Origin: Xenopus tropicalis
Taxonomy: Eukaryota > Chordata > Amphibia > Anura > Pipidae
Length of the DNA stretch: 64,000 nt
Direction: 5' to 3'
Assembly: GCF_000004195.4 (NCBI RefSeq)
Contig: NC_030677.2
Span: 173,774,019 to 173,838,018, forward strand
Shown piece after piece: positions 22,331 through 36,300 of this stretch; position 1 is the stretch's first letter, and each line of letters begins with the position of its first letter. The notes below the pieces were generated by a model that was not told where the DNA came from, did not search any database, and saw only the letters and a list, made by a program, of their open reading frames with translations. The position numbers and the translations under genes were made by a program.

Positions 22331-23899
22331 ATAAACCCTGTCTACTCAAGGATTCCCCCTGCAGTCCACATCACACACCTCAAATGTATACTTTGTCACA
22401 TTTTTAGAAAAGAATGCTGTCTTTCCTAGCCACACTGTCACAATATTATGTATATATTATAATATAGTGAGCTCTAATTTCACAATTGCCCTATAGCATG
22501 TATTTGTGGAGTGAAGTAAATAGAATAGGGTTTGTACAGAGATACATGTCCTTACCATTTGTACATGGATATTAAAACCCAATTCACTTAATACATGCCA
22601 GCTTAGTGTGGAGTCAGGGGATATGATGAGCTTTTAATGTTACATTATTCTGTAGGGATTACAGCACAAATCTGTTAAGACAGTTGAGAGCTACCCCTGT
22701 ATTCCTTACAGTGATGTTAGGCTGCAAAAAAAATGTGCATTTCCCCTGCAAATTTGGAAGTAAGTTTAGTCTTAAGGGGATATATTATTCTGTACGTGCT
22801 AAGCTGTATGAATAAATCAAGACTAGCACATATACAAAACACAAAAGCAAAAGGTTTTAATTGACTTGTGCATTCAAGAAAAGAAAAAGTGCATGGAATT
22901 ATTTGACTCAACTGAGTAAATGCACATATTCTCTAGTGAAACCTCCATCATAGTAAGAAATGCGAAACATAAAGATAAGGGGACACAAAAGTGCGGGCAC
23001 TGCCAGTATTGGTCACAAACTGCAGAAGATCAGAAACTGGTTTTAATATGTTGCTGAAAAATGAAAGCTAAGGGTGGAACTATACATAATGTTCTTTAGT
23101 AGAAAGTCAAAAAAGAGGAAAAATATCTACAATGTTTTTTCTATAGAAAATGATTAATTGCTTCTTACATTGATCTAAAATATTAGGACACTCACTGTTG
23201 TAAATTCAAATTCAATGTACTGTTGGCATAAATATGTGTGTGTATAAAATTTCATAAGACTGGCACATCCTGTAAAACGAATCACAAATTTATTGTGAAC
23301 ACATTGCACAAAACTTGCCCTGGACACATTGCACAAAACTTGCCCTGGACAGGTTTTGTACATTGTGTTCACAATAAAGTTGTGATTCCTATTACAGGGT
23401 GTGCCAGTCTTATGAAATAAGAAATAAAGAGCAGGTCTTATCACACAGGAACTGACAAATATACTGTATGTATATATAAACATATATACATATATTTGTC
23501 AGTTCCTGAATGCCTTCCTGCCATAACACAGGAAAGGGCTGCAGTTTTCCAGATGGGAAACAGTTACACGAGTACCAGGAAATGCATTTATCTATGTCAG
23601 CAAAAAAACTTTACACTACCTTGGAAAAAGCCTTTTTTCTATTAAAATTACAATAAATTCACAACATTGCACATTGTATTTGGGCAAAAATAAACACCTT
23701 ACACTCCTTGACAGGAATAAGTGCCATGAAGTGTAAATTCTAAATTTGCACATTTCACGACTGGTGCCATCTGCAATCTGTATTGTACACATCATTTTCA
23801 ATGAGCCTACAAACTCTTAAAAAAAAAACTCCAATTGAAAACTGTGTACATGTTTCTTAGGAAACCTGCCATTGACTTCTACATAAACTTGCAAGCTTG
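22331..23899. other. Intergenic, mostly featureless
   Basis: Apart from the inverted repeat 23255-23420 and a short TATATA tract near 23466-23495, I see no repeat, gene or RNA. Confidence 0.45.
23255..23420. repeat. Inverted repeat (GACTGGCACA...TGTGCCAGTC)
   Basis: TTCATAAGACTGGCACATCC and AATCACAAATTTATTGTGAA pair with TTCACAATAAAGTTGTGATT and GGGTGTGCCAGTCTTATGAA. The centre contains a 24-bp direct duplication of ACATTGCACAAAACTTGCCC. The outer motif also bounds part of 40915-41165. Confidence 0.85.
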
Positions 23900-26537
23900 T
23901 AGATACAGTTTTTCAAAATTTTTTGTGCTTAATAAATATTGAACATTTGAATATGGATAAATCACCCCTTTAGTGACGAAAAAAAGAAAATCTCTGAAGT
24001 GTGCATTAAAACGATGTAAGTAAAATATCAGCAATGATGTCTTTGGTGAAAGTGAAAAAATTGTCATGGAAACGGCAAAATCTCAAAAGATTTGACACAA
24101 TTTGCATATTTTATTCAAGATCATTTTTAAATTTTACATGGTTCCCAAAATATAGAAAAACCCTCAGAGAAAATATCAACACATAATCAGTTTTTTTAAG
24201 AAATGCTGAGACAAATGATAAAGTACAATCAGACAATACAGTTTCATAAGGACAAGAAAAGAACTTTCTCTTTAACACTTTGGGTGCTGCAACAAAACCC
24301 TAGTTCTCTCAGCTACTAGCAATGTATAGTGGGTCATTCAGGGAATGTTTCGCTAAGCAACAAAAAGGTTCAGGAATGAGAGGCTGATGGTTATGCAAGT
24401 AGAATTTATTATCTATAGCAGCAATGTCATGGCTACATTTACAACGCTGTTGCAATAAAAGTAGATAATGGGGGAAACATACCCTATTTCTAATTAGATA
24501 TGCTTTGGAGTGGGCCTACTAACTGTATGTACTGTGAGATAGTTCAGTTGCTACAGAAACAACACAGGACTGAGATTTGTCAGAAAAGACAACAACAGTG
24601 CTAGCACCTTGATGGCTTCCATATTTGAAGATGGATAATAACCCCCCCCCCCCAATATTGCAGTTGCCTTTAATCTATATACATGTAAAATGCACAAGAG
24701 GAATGTTCTTTACCAAAGAATGAGCTTTACACTTGTAATGGTTTAAAAAAAAAAATGAATTCCTTCACTGGGACAGTTTTTTCCTTTTTTCCCATTATAC
24801 AGATATAGAAAGAATTTCTTATAATACTTATGTGGATGGAAAAAGCTGGACGGTAGGTCATTTACAATGCAGTCTACATTGTTCTTCTTTATAAGAATCT
24901 TCCTCCGCTAGCCAGAGAATGAATAATACGCACTGCAGAGAAATGAAGCAAGCAGGTAACTGCATCTCCAACACTCTGCCTGGGGGTAAAGAAGGTAATT
25001 AACTAAAACTAAAGTTTGGGACAAATGGAAAGTGATTTTTGTAATTAAGCTATTTCTGCTATGATGGAGTGAGAAAGCCCACTACCAACAGGTACCATAT
25101 GTCACTTAATACTAAGACATACTATTAGGGGCATATTTATTTTATGATCCATCGAAGATCGTGGGCAACCAAGGTGTGAGTTACTGAACTCCCATTTTCT
25201 GAAATAATTGGCTCCCCCCACCAATCCCATTTGAAAAATCTGTACAGATTTTTTTTCTACCATTGGAATTTTGCAAAAAAATAAAAAGCTTGGCACCTAA
25301 AATCCTTATGTTCAACCTGTTCCTTATACTGAATTCTATGGAGTCCCACAGAGGTTTAATATATCTGAACTTAAAAAAAACCATGTAAATTACAGCTGGT
25401 GTGAAAGAATCGTTTTCTTGTATTTCTCTGCGTCAGAAAATAAAGTTGAATTGTTTCATAGTCCTTTCACAGAGTAGTAGAAATCTCTCTTTCAATTTCC
25501 AAGCAGTATTTTTCACAGGTTTGTGTGTGTGTGTAGATAGAGGAATGATCTAACTGCTAGCTTGGTGAAAGTGTACAGCTCAAGCTAATATAGTAGTTGC
25601 AGCAAAACACAGCTTAATAATCAATTTGATTACATTGCCAAATTTCTACAGAAAGTGTAGGAAAAAAAAAAAAAAAAAGAACATTATTGTATTTACATAA
25701 TTCATGGCCCCAATTATGTGTATGCTGTGTATGCACGTTAGACCTCCTCCCAGGCCATGCCTTCCATCAGCTGCTGCTACCCAGTCATTTCAGAGAATTG
25801 GGAGTCATCATTAAACAACGCTAAGCTGTGTTTTAGTGCACTATGCTCAAGACGGGAGTACATCTGCATTACTTTACCTAAAAAAGGGATTTGAAGTTTA
25901 AATATTTGCTTAAAATGTAGGCATATCATAAACGTGTTTGTGATGCATATTACGCAGTACTTCTGGAGATACTGTTTCTGCAGCCTCCTTGGCATTTTCT
26001 AAGACGAAAGTCCAATTTTTATTCTTGATATGGATAAACCAGCACATATGATTTGCACATTCAACAAGTCACAAGGGTACAGTGCAATATTTACAAATTT
26101 CATGTAGGAAGATTTACCATAGATCAACCATGTTGCATTTAGCAATATAACAAAAAATAATTACAAAACGTCTGATAGAAACAAACCCTTCCGAAAAAAT
26201 GTTTAATATTCAATTAAAAAAATAGTAAGAAATGTAAAAATTAAGGCACATTGTCATTTAGGCGGTAATTTCGGAATTAAAAAAATACAAACACCTTTTT
26301 TGATTATAATTTCACCTACCTTTGAAAGTTAATGGAATACAGTAATTGCACATATCCCAAATGGTCAACTAAACACTATATTGCTCAACAGTCAAGTATT
26401 TTACTTGATCAGTGCTGAGCTAGTTAATACGTTTGCAGGTATAACGTACTTAAATTATCAGAGGGGTAAAAGCAAACATTTGAACTAAATCAGAATTCTT
26501 TGGCTTCTTTTTCATGTGAAGGTTTCCTGCTGTGAAA

Positions 26538-26567
26538 TATATATTTTTATATTATATATTTATATTA

Positions 26568-26613
<46 letters not shown>
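26538..26613. repeat. TA-rich microsatellite
   Basis: Imperfect ATATTTATATTA units precede about 20 uninterrupted TA units. It lies about 550 bp past the MAN2A1 stop. Confidence 0.95.
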
Positions 26614-26614
26614 A

Positions 26615-26860
26615 TACACAAGAGCCAAGAATATCCTGTAAGGTTTATCCTTATAAATGATGCTTAGTGATATCATCAGTAATAATCAGTACTTGCGTAT
26701 TATAATAAATAATGTATCTGAGTTGTAAAATGTGAGGGACATTAAACTCACTCCTGAGTATCATGATCTTTGTATAAAAGCATGTGGCCTTTATATGGTC
26801 ATGTATCTCCTTGGTGACTTATAATATCTTGTATTTTATAGTAGGAGGTACATTATTCTC
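26615..26860. repeat. Interspersed repeat (ATATCCTGTAAGGTTTATCC)
   Basis: AAGAATATCCTGTAAGG, GATGCTTAGTGATATCATCA, and GGTGACTTATAATATC near the end mark the same family as 5220-5740. It begins directly after the TA microsatellite. Confidence 0.7.
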
Positions 26861-27160
26861 CATATACATGTATTGATGTGAGTATGTGGGCACATGTACG
26901 TGAGTATATATTTTTTTTTCTGTCTCAAATGAAAAAAGAGCCAAAGCACATAGGAAAGGAAATCATGAATGGATTAAACCTGAGATTTAGAAATGGTTCT
27001 ATATAGAACATATGAAATAAGCCTATAAGATGGCTTTTTGGAGGTGTTGGCCATCAGTGCACAAAATGCAAACTCTCACAGTGTCCAGAAGCTGGCCTAG
27101 GAACGTGCTTCCTTATTGCATGTTAAACAAAAGAGATGCCGCTGTTGCCAAGAGCAGAGT

Positions 27161-27313
27161 TCACCTCAGTTTAATTCTGAATGTTTTTATGTCCATGGTG
27201 CTGATTCTGATTTCAGTTGTGTTTTTGGAATTAGAAGATGAATGCATCAAGGTTAAAGAGGATGGAATTAAACTCTCAATGTTAAATCCATTAAAAAGTC
27301 GATGGACTGAAAC
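27161..27313 (-). CDS. MAN2A1: MAN2A1 terminal coding exon and stop
   Basis: The exon encodes [40 protein letters not shown] and [10 protein letters not shown], then TGA at 27163-27161. It aligns with the MAN2A1 C-terminus (SLTPSSLSLMH and TFRI.LR in mammals). The acceptor is ATTTTCAG. NTT is a potential N-glycosylation site. The ending TFRIKLR fits MAN2A1 rather than MAN2A2. Confidence 0.95.
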   Translation of the reverse strand, partial: VSVHRLFNGFNIESLIPSSLTLMHSSSNSKNTTEIRISTMDIKTFRIKLR

Positions 27314-30300
27314 CTGAAAATATAGAAGATTTTTACTGTTATTAATTGCATTATCTTTCTACAGGTTATATGATCTATGCTTGGGAATTGCAAGGGATCA
27401 AAAATAAGATAGAAAAGACAGAAAGATAAAGTAAGAACAAGAAATGTTATAATTTCTGGGGTGTTTATATGTTAGGCTCCCTCCAGAGGATATAACTGCT
27501 TACTTTTTAGACTGGGATGGCATGCCTGTTCTATTAAAAATGCTAGTTTACTCTCCCACTGAGCACTACTCTACCATCTTGATTGCTTTCCTAGGGATCC
27601 CTTGTAGCTTCTCAGAAAAAGCACAAGCACGGTATAGTAAAACTGGTACTTAGCACATATGCAGCATAGTACAGCTAGGAAATTTACTATAGTGCCCATG
27701 CCCCAGTCCTGGACAGCTGCAATGGATACCTGGGAAAGATGATGGCAATGCAGCACTCAGAGATAAAGTACCCAGGGTAGTGAATTCTTTATACAGAAGA
27801 GAAGCAACAGCCTGTGTAAAAAGCAAGTAATTATATAGCCTGAGGGGTGCATAACACATTAGCAACCCCCAATCAAGTTAACTTTCCTTGTCATATATAA
27901 GCCAGAACAGAAGTTTCTTTAACATTGCACACAGTTACTTATTCCAGAAATTTAAAAAGGAAAGGAGATATACTGTACATTTCCAGTGCAATAGTATGGG
28001 TTGTTTTATAGCAGAATAAGTAACAATGCCTGCAAGGAAACTCAAAAGGGGGGGGGGAAACAGGGTTGGGCAAGAACCTCTTTAGCATATTACAAGAGTG
28101 CTCTCCAAAACTTTTAGATCTGTTGGCATTACCAGAATATGTGGAAAAAGGCACCAACCAGATTTAGGGCAAAGATCAGTCACCTTCATATTCTGGACAG
28201 TCTATGCAAGTTGGGAAATACCGTTTATGAATCTGACCTGTATATCCCTAGCTGACATGCTCAGTTGTGCTATTAACACTAGCGCTTCCTTCCACATCTC
28301 ATCCTCAATTCTAGGAATGGTAGTACTTGATACTAGCAAGATGTTGGCATATAAATGCAACAGGATGATAAATAAGTCAGGGCTGTGAAGTGACACTTTA
28401 GATGTAGTTCCTTTTCATTCAATGTTCCCATTTAGAAAGTGGAAAGCAAAAGAATTCTCACTGGGAGGTGGAACTTGTTCCAAAGTGAGTCATTTAAATC
28501 TGCAGACCACCAAGCAATGTTTAGGGCTGTGACACACGGGGAGATTAGTCGCCGCGCAACACATTTTCCTTGTCGCATGCTTCTAATCTCACCGAAATGC
28601 CATCCCACTGGCAAGAATGTCAATTGCCGGTGGGATGGCATACGCGGCGCCACAATTTGCGGAAGTTGCCTTGAGAGGAAACTTTGGCGACTTCGGCAAA
28701 TCACGCCGCCGCGTATCTCATCCCACCAGCGATTTACATTCTAGCCGGTGGGATGGCATTTTGGGGAAATTAGTCACCCGCCACAAGGGAGATTTGTCGT
28801 GCGGCGACTAATCTTCCCGTGTGTCACAGTCCTTAAAGCTATTTTGGAATGATATCTACCCTTTCCAACAAAAAAAAAAAAAAAAAAAGTAAACCAAATT
28901 TGGTTACTTCAATACTGTAATAGCTTAACTGTCATCAAGTACAGATAACAAAGGTTGTTATGTCTAGTATAATTCTTTTATTTTGAATATGATTACTTCA
29001 CCTACCCCTACTCCTTTATTGCCTTTTGGACCCCCCTCCTTTTTGCAAGAAAATGAAAAATAAAGAATATAAATATATAAAAATAAGAAATACCTTTCCC
29101 TGAGTTGTTGAACATAGCAGTCCAAGGTCTTTATTTGAGAATTTACAGTCAAATCCTTTTCTGTGAAGTATAAGTGCTGCCTCATCTGATGGAATAGGCC
29201 CCACCTTAGAGAAAAAAGTTAGGTATAATTTAGTTAATACATATATACAAAATTAGGAGTGCACCTGTAACGACAAGGTAGACAATATACCACTGATCTA
29301 CTAATTCTGATTTCTTCTTTTTAAGTCTTCCTGAGTAACTTCTTTCAATTCCTTTCATCCTTAAAAGGAACTTACCATTTTAGATGCACCACCAAGAAAT
29401 ATTCATTATCTAGTAGAATCCCTGCTATGTGCAACCCATACCATCAATATTATTTCATGTGTTTCTCAGTGTTCCCTGCTCACCCACATATGGTGGCAGG
29501 GTTGCCACCTTTGGAGTGTAGAAAGCCAGGGCACTGACGTCTTTGGGGCTAGACAGGTCACTTCGCGGGTGTGGTTGATGACGTCAATGGTGGTGATATG
29601 ACAATCTTACAGAGTCCTGGCCAGTTTCCCTAACATGGAGTTTTGACCTGGACAGCCCCACCGAAAACAGGGCTGTCTGGGTCAAAAGCAGGCAGGTGGA
29701 AACAATATACGCCGGTCTGCATCAGTATAGTTTCGTTACACATGGCGATTAGTAACTGCTATAGTAGCTGAAGTAATTAGTTATCGTTATATACTATTAT
29801 ATATGTTATAACAGCTATACTGTTGTTATGCAGGAGAGTTGGTGGCTGCTATGACTGGCCACTACTTCCGTTGCTCTCACTGAAGAGCTTGCTTAAATTG
29901 CGCATTCTGTCTTGTTATTTATCAAAGAGGACCGGAACATGAATGGCCAGCAACCCTGCTGCGCAGTGGCATTTTAAGGAATAGTATGTGGAAGCAGGAC
30001 AGCCCTGCTGGGTTTCCTAACTGTAGTTGGGGTGAGGTGCCAGTAAAGGGGACCCATGGTATTTTCTTCTCTTTAGAAGCTATTTTAAAAAGTATTTTTC
30101 TCTATTCATTTGGTTGCTCTGTTGTTTGTTCCATGCTACCTGATATGTTTCTTAATGGGAAGTGTTCTTCAGTTATCTTCTCTAATATATAAATATTATA
30201 TATACATACAGACACACACACACACACACAATACCAGTGTCAAAATTTCCATTCTTATTTAAAACAATTTAGTTAATATGCTGTAAACATAAACATAACA

Positions 30301-33300
30301 GCCATTTTACCTAGCAAAAATTGCAAAAAAAGCATTCTTTACTAAATAGAGAACTTATCCAGCACCACTACCATCTAGCTCTGCTCCCTAGAGACTGTAC
30401 CTATAACATGTAGTAGATAATAGCTGATAGTGTAACCAGGCTGCAGATTGCATAAAGCTGGTCTAAGGATGATTAGTGTCGGAGAGGAGGTTCATTTATA
30501 TGGATTTTTATACTATCAAATGTTTAGGAGCCAGAGGTGAAATCTTCATAACTATAGCTCTTGCACCTGGGATTTATCTGATTACATGCATATGCATGAA
30601 AATGATAGTGTAGGAAAAAAATGTGCAGTTTGAATATTAAAGCTTATCCAAGTAACTGTTTTCCCATTTCCCATGTCTGGGCTGTTCTTTTATAATTTAA
30701 CTAAGCTTAAAAGACATATAAAATACAAAAAAAACATTTCTGTAAAGGAATCCAAAACCAATCTTTTGTTTTTGAATGGTTAAATGAGACCAAGACTTCC
30801 TTTATTCGATGAAGCAGATTTGATCACAGCTACAAGAGATACTGGGTGGCATTTGTGCACGGCCACAAAAGACTGGCAATGCAGCAGAATTCCTGTGCTT
30901 CTGATGTACAAAAGAGAAGACAGTGACATCAAGTCTTAACTTCAATTCACACATGCGTCTATTTTTCACTTTAATATATTTTTGGTAGTTATTTAAAATC
31001 AGATTCAGGTTTAAGATACAATTAATTACAAAACCTTACCAAGGACAAAAATGTCAGCAGCCCATCCATGCCATACAGCAGGCAAACAGTCTTTGCCACA
31101 ATTCTTATCAGCCTTTCCATAACTACTAAGCAGGGCTGTTTAAACCTTCTACCCTACAGCCAAGTTGCTATGTAAAAGCATGTTGTCTAGAACATCATTT
31201 CTAGGCATATAGGTAATGTATCAAAAGGGGACAAGTTTGCTAATCACCTTTATAAATCAATTAACGGTCACCTCTTTAAAAGCAAACATCTTATAGGTTG
31301 CTATGGGTTACTGCACTTGGGCAAACTTTTATTACATAATTTTATGACATACGTGGAACTCTGACTTTAGTGTCAGTGACATAATGATACATCATTGGCA
31401 GTGAAAGTGTTAATGACTGCTCACAGTCTAACATTTAGGTTATGGCATGGTAAATTATAGGCATGGTAGAGTGTAAAAACGTACCTTTGCTTGTATCGTA
31501 CGCAAATTAAGCAAGTGAACATCACAAGGCATTGATGATGTCAGAGGCAAAAAGGCATTAAGCAGCACTGACGATCCTGAATCTGAAGTTGCAGCCATCG
31601 GTATTACAGGATGATTTAAAAACATTGAAGTAATATGACTCAAAATAGATGGGTAGCTAACCGGTTTTTCATCTTCTTTCTGTTTTAAGGTAATAATGTA
31701 ATTGCAAAAAGACAAACAAAAAAAAGTTATGTTTTTTATTAAAAAGTGTAACTGATTTTATAATTTTCTGCTTCTGTAACAGTGGCTTTTGGATTACGTT
31801 ATTAGTAACCTGTAGTCTATGTGTCAAGACTGGCGGAGGGGTACGCCCCCGAAACATTGCTTTTTGAATAAGCCCTGCTTGCCACTTTACTTGCTGTGCC
31901 GGCTGAAATATTTTGATCGGACTGTGTGGAGAGTGCCGACTCTCTAGGCTGTGCACCAAGTAGTAATTCTCTGGAGGAGGTAAGGGTGTGCTGGTGTAAA
32001 AAATTTTTCCAAGAATAAAAAGTACCATTGTATGTACTTGTATTATACATCATTATAAAATGTGCTAAAATGACCAGGAACAGTTTATTGTATGCTGACA
32101 GAAAAGCAAAGTAACTTAATGGGGACCTGTCACCCTAGAAAATAATTCCAAATCCTTTTCTATCATGTTTGTTGAGCAAAAAAAACTTCACTTACACTAT
32201 ATAAACTATTTAATTTTCTTTTCCCCTAGGTGATATCTTGAAAAAGTTGAATGGAAAGTTAAAGTAACTGTAATTAAAAATCTGAGCTGACAATCATATA
32301 TTACCTGCCCTGCCTCTATACCTGCGGCATAGAGGCGGGGTAGGCAATATATCATTGACAGCTCAGATTTTCAAATACATTTATAACAGGTATGGATGAT
32401 TTTATTAAAAAAAGAATTTCATGTTTAATTGTTAAAGGACTTTTATTATACAGCTTTTTATGAGTAGGTGACAGGTCCCCTTTAATACACTTTATAGGTG
32501 TTTTGATTAATCTGAAATACACACCAGTTATAATTGTGTAATGGACTAACTACACTATAGCGGAGGTCAGACTGACTGGTCCCACAAGCTTCTAGTAGTG
32601 CCTGAGACAAGGGAAGTGATGCTTACATCTTACCACAGCGTTGGCTGGACAGGCATATAGACATCACTGGGACAAACAGTAACCCATAGCAACCAATCAG
32701 TGTCTTATTTTAGCCAGCTGCAACAATCTGATTGGTTGCCATGACCCCCAGGTCTCTCACAAATGAGTTTCTGTCTGTCCAACACTGTGGTTAGCTATAA
32801 GCCTCACTTTTCTTATCTTGGGCACAACTGAAGGTTTGTAGGAATAGTCAATCTGGCCTCAACTAAATCAGATTTAACTATATCTCAATCATTCTCTAAC
32901 CTTTAACATTTACAGTATTGTGCTGGTAAACGCAATTTTAAAAGATACTTTCATAACCGTACTGAAAAATGTTTTGTACCACAGTCCCATAAAAAATACA
33001 TAAAAGCAAGTGGGCTGAAGAGACAAAAGTAGCATATGACCAAGCGGATTATAAAGAGATAACTAACTATTAACATGATTTTAATATAGAAATTATACAT
33101 TATTTGTTGCTACAAATGAACTACACTTTTTCTTTGTGAAAAAAGGAAGCAGAATGCATTATATTTGGCTGAATTTGGACAGGAGCATCTATAACCCATT
33201 AGAGCGGATGTTCCCCTTTTGCAAAGTGCTAAGAAAGTGGTAGGACATTTGGTTGGTAGGACTACTGGCTGCCAATAGGATTAATGCAAATGAGGAGTAC

Positions 33301-36300
33301 TGATTAAAGCCACAGCAGTCCTTGCTGAAGTTTGTACAAAGTGATACAGACATGAAAAAACTACTTTTCAAAATATTGATGTACATAAAAGTTACCTATA
33401 GGTTGTGTTGATCATTTTTCACCGACAGGTGTGCTTTTGTAAGTAATTGTTACATAAACTTCCTTAACCTGACTGTCCCTACTTAAGCTTCTAATGCTAA
33501 CGGACTCCTGATGCTCAAATATGGCAGCCCCCTCATAGTAACTTTGGGGATCAGATAGGTGATGTAAAAGCATTGGGCAAATAAGTTTAAGGCAAAATGA
33601 TAAAGCTCATACAAAGACAATGTTATGAAATATTTAAGAAACAGTTTAATTATGTTATTGTTATGTTATTGGCATTATGTTACTGACCTAATGCCAGCAT
33701 TACACAACTTTTCCAGACTTTTGTTGCCACTGTTGCCACAGCTTTTTTTAAACATGTTGGAATCATTTTAAAATAAACCTTTTAACATGTGATAGATATA
33801 TTGTCTTTGTACTATTTGCAATTAAATATAGGGTTCTAGTTATAAGCATGTGTGAAAGCAAATAACTGTACCTCATCTTTTCCAAATCTTTTCTCCAAAA
33901 GTAATCTGAACAAATTTGATGTGATTTTGTTATCTTGAACTCCTTGGCCAAGACCACGGTTATCATCCTGCATCAGTCTTCGGTCCAGGAAAACCTCTAG
34001 CTGACCTTTGTGGAAAAGAGCCAATGTGTACAGTGTAATACATGGTCTTTAAGGAATATTCTTAAGATTTTAACATGCGCTTTATTGACAGAGGAGTCAC
34101 GGCCCCAAAGTACTATATGCACAAATCATAAACATCTATAGGTTTCCAAGAAGCATACAACATTAGGCTATGTTTCAACTGACTGGAGAAATGGATTCAT
34201 TTTGCTATACTATAGAACTGAATGGGAAGATTGATCAATAAAAAAAAAAAAAAAAAAGATTTAATAAGTTAATGATACAAAACTTAGGGAGCCTTTTACT
34301 AACTGGATTTTTTTAAAAATGTAAAAAAATGAGAAATGTTAAAGAGTGTTAGAAATGACGGGGGTTGTGATGAGATTTTGTGGGTCAGAATTTATATGAG
34401 CTTGTTTATCCACTCTGATGTCAGTTATAGGGGCAGGGTGAACCTTGTCAACCACAAGCCAGGTTAAAAATGGTCAGGTTAGAGTGGGTGCATGCTGGAA
34501 AGTTTTCAAACCTGTGCATCTCAGCACTCATTCAGTGCCCATTACCTCCTGTCTTGGGTTTCTTAACATCTTACTAATGATCTTCCAGATACCAAAACTG
34601 TTACCACTCAATTTTACCTGAATTTAAGCAATTAAAAAACCTCTGTCAACATCTCCCTGTATCTGTTTTTTCACTTTTAGAATCAACTAATGATTTCTAC
34701 TTTTGCATTTTTACATCAAGTACTTGCCCCCTAAGATACATTTTGTTCATAAACACCCTTGTACATTTATTTTTTTTACTCCCATAAATTAACAGTACTA
34801 GAGACAGTGTCCCATGAAGCACTCTGATCTCTGTACACCTAGAGGTTCATAGAGCTGGACTATTGTACAATCTAGATACCAGCCCAATATTTATCAAATC
34901 CTAAACAAATCTCGCAGCTCTTAAAATCAAAGCGAGCAGTAAGGGCTCTGGCACACGGGGGAGATTAGTCGCCCGCGATTAACTCCCTGTTCGCGGGCGA
35001 CTAATCTCCCCGAGTTGCCTACCCCTGCCATCCCACCGGCGAACATGTAAGTCGCCGGCGGGATGGCAGACGCGGCGGCGCGATTTCAGGGAATCGCCGA
35101 AAAAGACTTGCGAGTCTTTTTCGGCGATTTGCGCGAAATTGCCCCGCCGCGTCTGCCATCCCGCCGGCGACTTACATGTTCGCCGGTGGGATGGCAGGGG
35201 TAGGCAACTCGGGGAGATTAGTCGCCCGCGAACAGGGAGTTAATCGCGGGCGACTAATCTCCCCCGTGTGCCAGAGCCCTAACTCCTATCTATTAACAAT
35301 ACAGTATTTCTTCATATTAAAGAGATAAGGAAGACTTCAACAGTTGTAAACATTTCATACACTGGATAGATGTGTGTGACTTGGGAAAGAAATGTAACAA
35401 AATGAAAATTGAGTAAGCATTCATAAAATAAATACTTACCACTTTTTGAACTGGCAACTCCGAGAGACTGTGCAGAATGAAGTGTTAATCGGCTAGCATC
35501 GTCCTGAATATATGCCATTGATGTCATGGGGTAAACATTAGCTTGAATAGGCAATTTACTTAACGTGCGCCGGGGCTGAATCTATAAAAACGATGAATTA
35601 AAACTTGAACTCTACGACTACATTTTAATAACAACACACGTGTAAATTTTTAGCAGAATTTTATTATTTATAGTAAAATGGCCAAACACTTAAAGAATAC
35701 AAAGAAGTTAAAAATAAATGTATTTCTGATGAACAATCTCTGTACTGTACATGTACGTTATTGCATTGACTTGTATAGGACTATAATTTCTGCCACTTGT
35801 AATAGCAAAGTGTCCATCACTACTTATACACAGATTCATTATATTTTTACAAGCCCTTCATAATATTAGGTTATATGGCATCCAGTATGGCAAAAATGGA
35901 AGCAAGATCATTGCGGTTATTAGCAAGTAGTTGCTTTTATTAATACAGCAACAGTTCCAGCAGAATGTTCAATTCATCTCAAATAGATTCTATTTTAATC
36001 ATATAATTAAAATTTTTAAAATAGATTTTCTTTTTTTTCTGTAATAAAACAGTACCTTGCAATTAATCCCAGCTAACATAGATTTAATTCTTATTGTAGG
36101 CAATTAAATCCTATTGGGTTTATTTAATAATTTCATGTTTTTTTTTTTTATTTGACTTAAGGCAGTGATCCCCAACTAGTGGCTCGTGAGCAACATGTTG
36201 CTCCCCAACCCCTTGGATGTTGCTCCCAGTGACCTCAAAGCAGATGCTCATTCTTGAATTTCTGGTAAGGAGGCAAGTTATGGTTGCATAAAAGCCAAGT

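Larger units (their letters stand above)
23900..27160 (-). other. Probable MAN2A1 3' UTR and immediate downstream DNA; end not determined
   Basis: Downstream of the stop the minus strand is A+T-rich and mostly free of recognisable transposons, apart from a TA-rich microsatellite and one repeat copy at 26538-26870. Minus-strand AATAAA hexamers occur at about 26023-26018, 25141-25136, 24410-24405 and 24115-24110. I cannot choose between them from sequence. The left border given is only the limit of that search. Confidence 0.4.

Noticed and set aside
1..27160. Exons of the gene expected downstream of MAN2A1 (TMEM232 in mammals)
   Set aside because: I scanned plus-strand frames for convergent exons and found nothing resembling what I recall of that protein.
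28432..28811. Open frames of up to 101 codons on both strands
   Set aside because: They translate the Harbinger-type palindrome 28524-28832.
31669..32053. Minus-strand frames of 119 and 78 codons
   Set aside because: They overlap an intron repeat and contain no domain; the only coding part nearby is exon 31485-31679 in another frame context.
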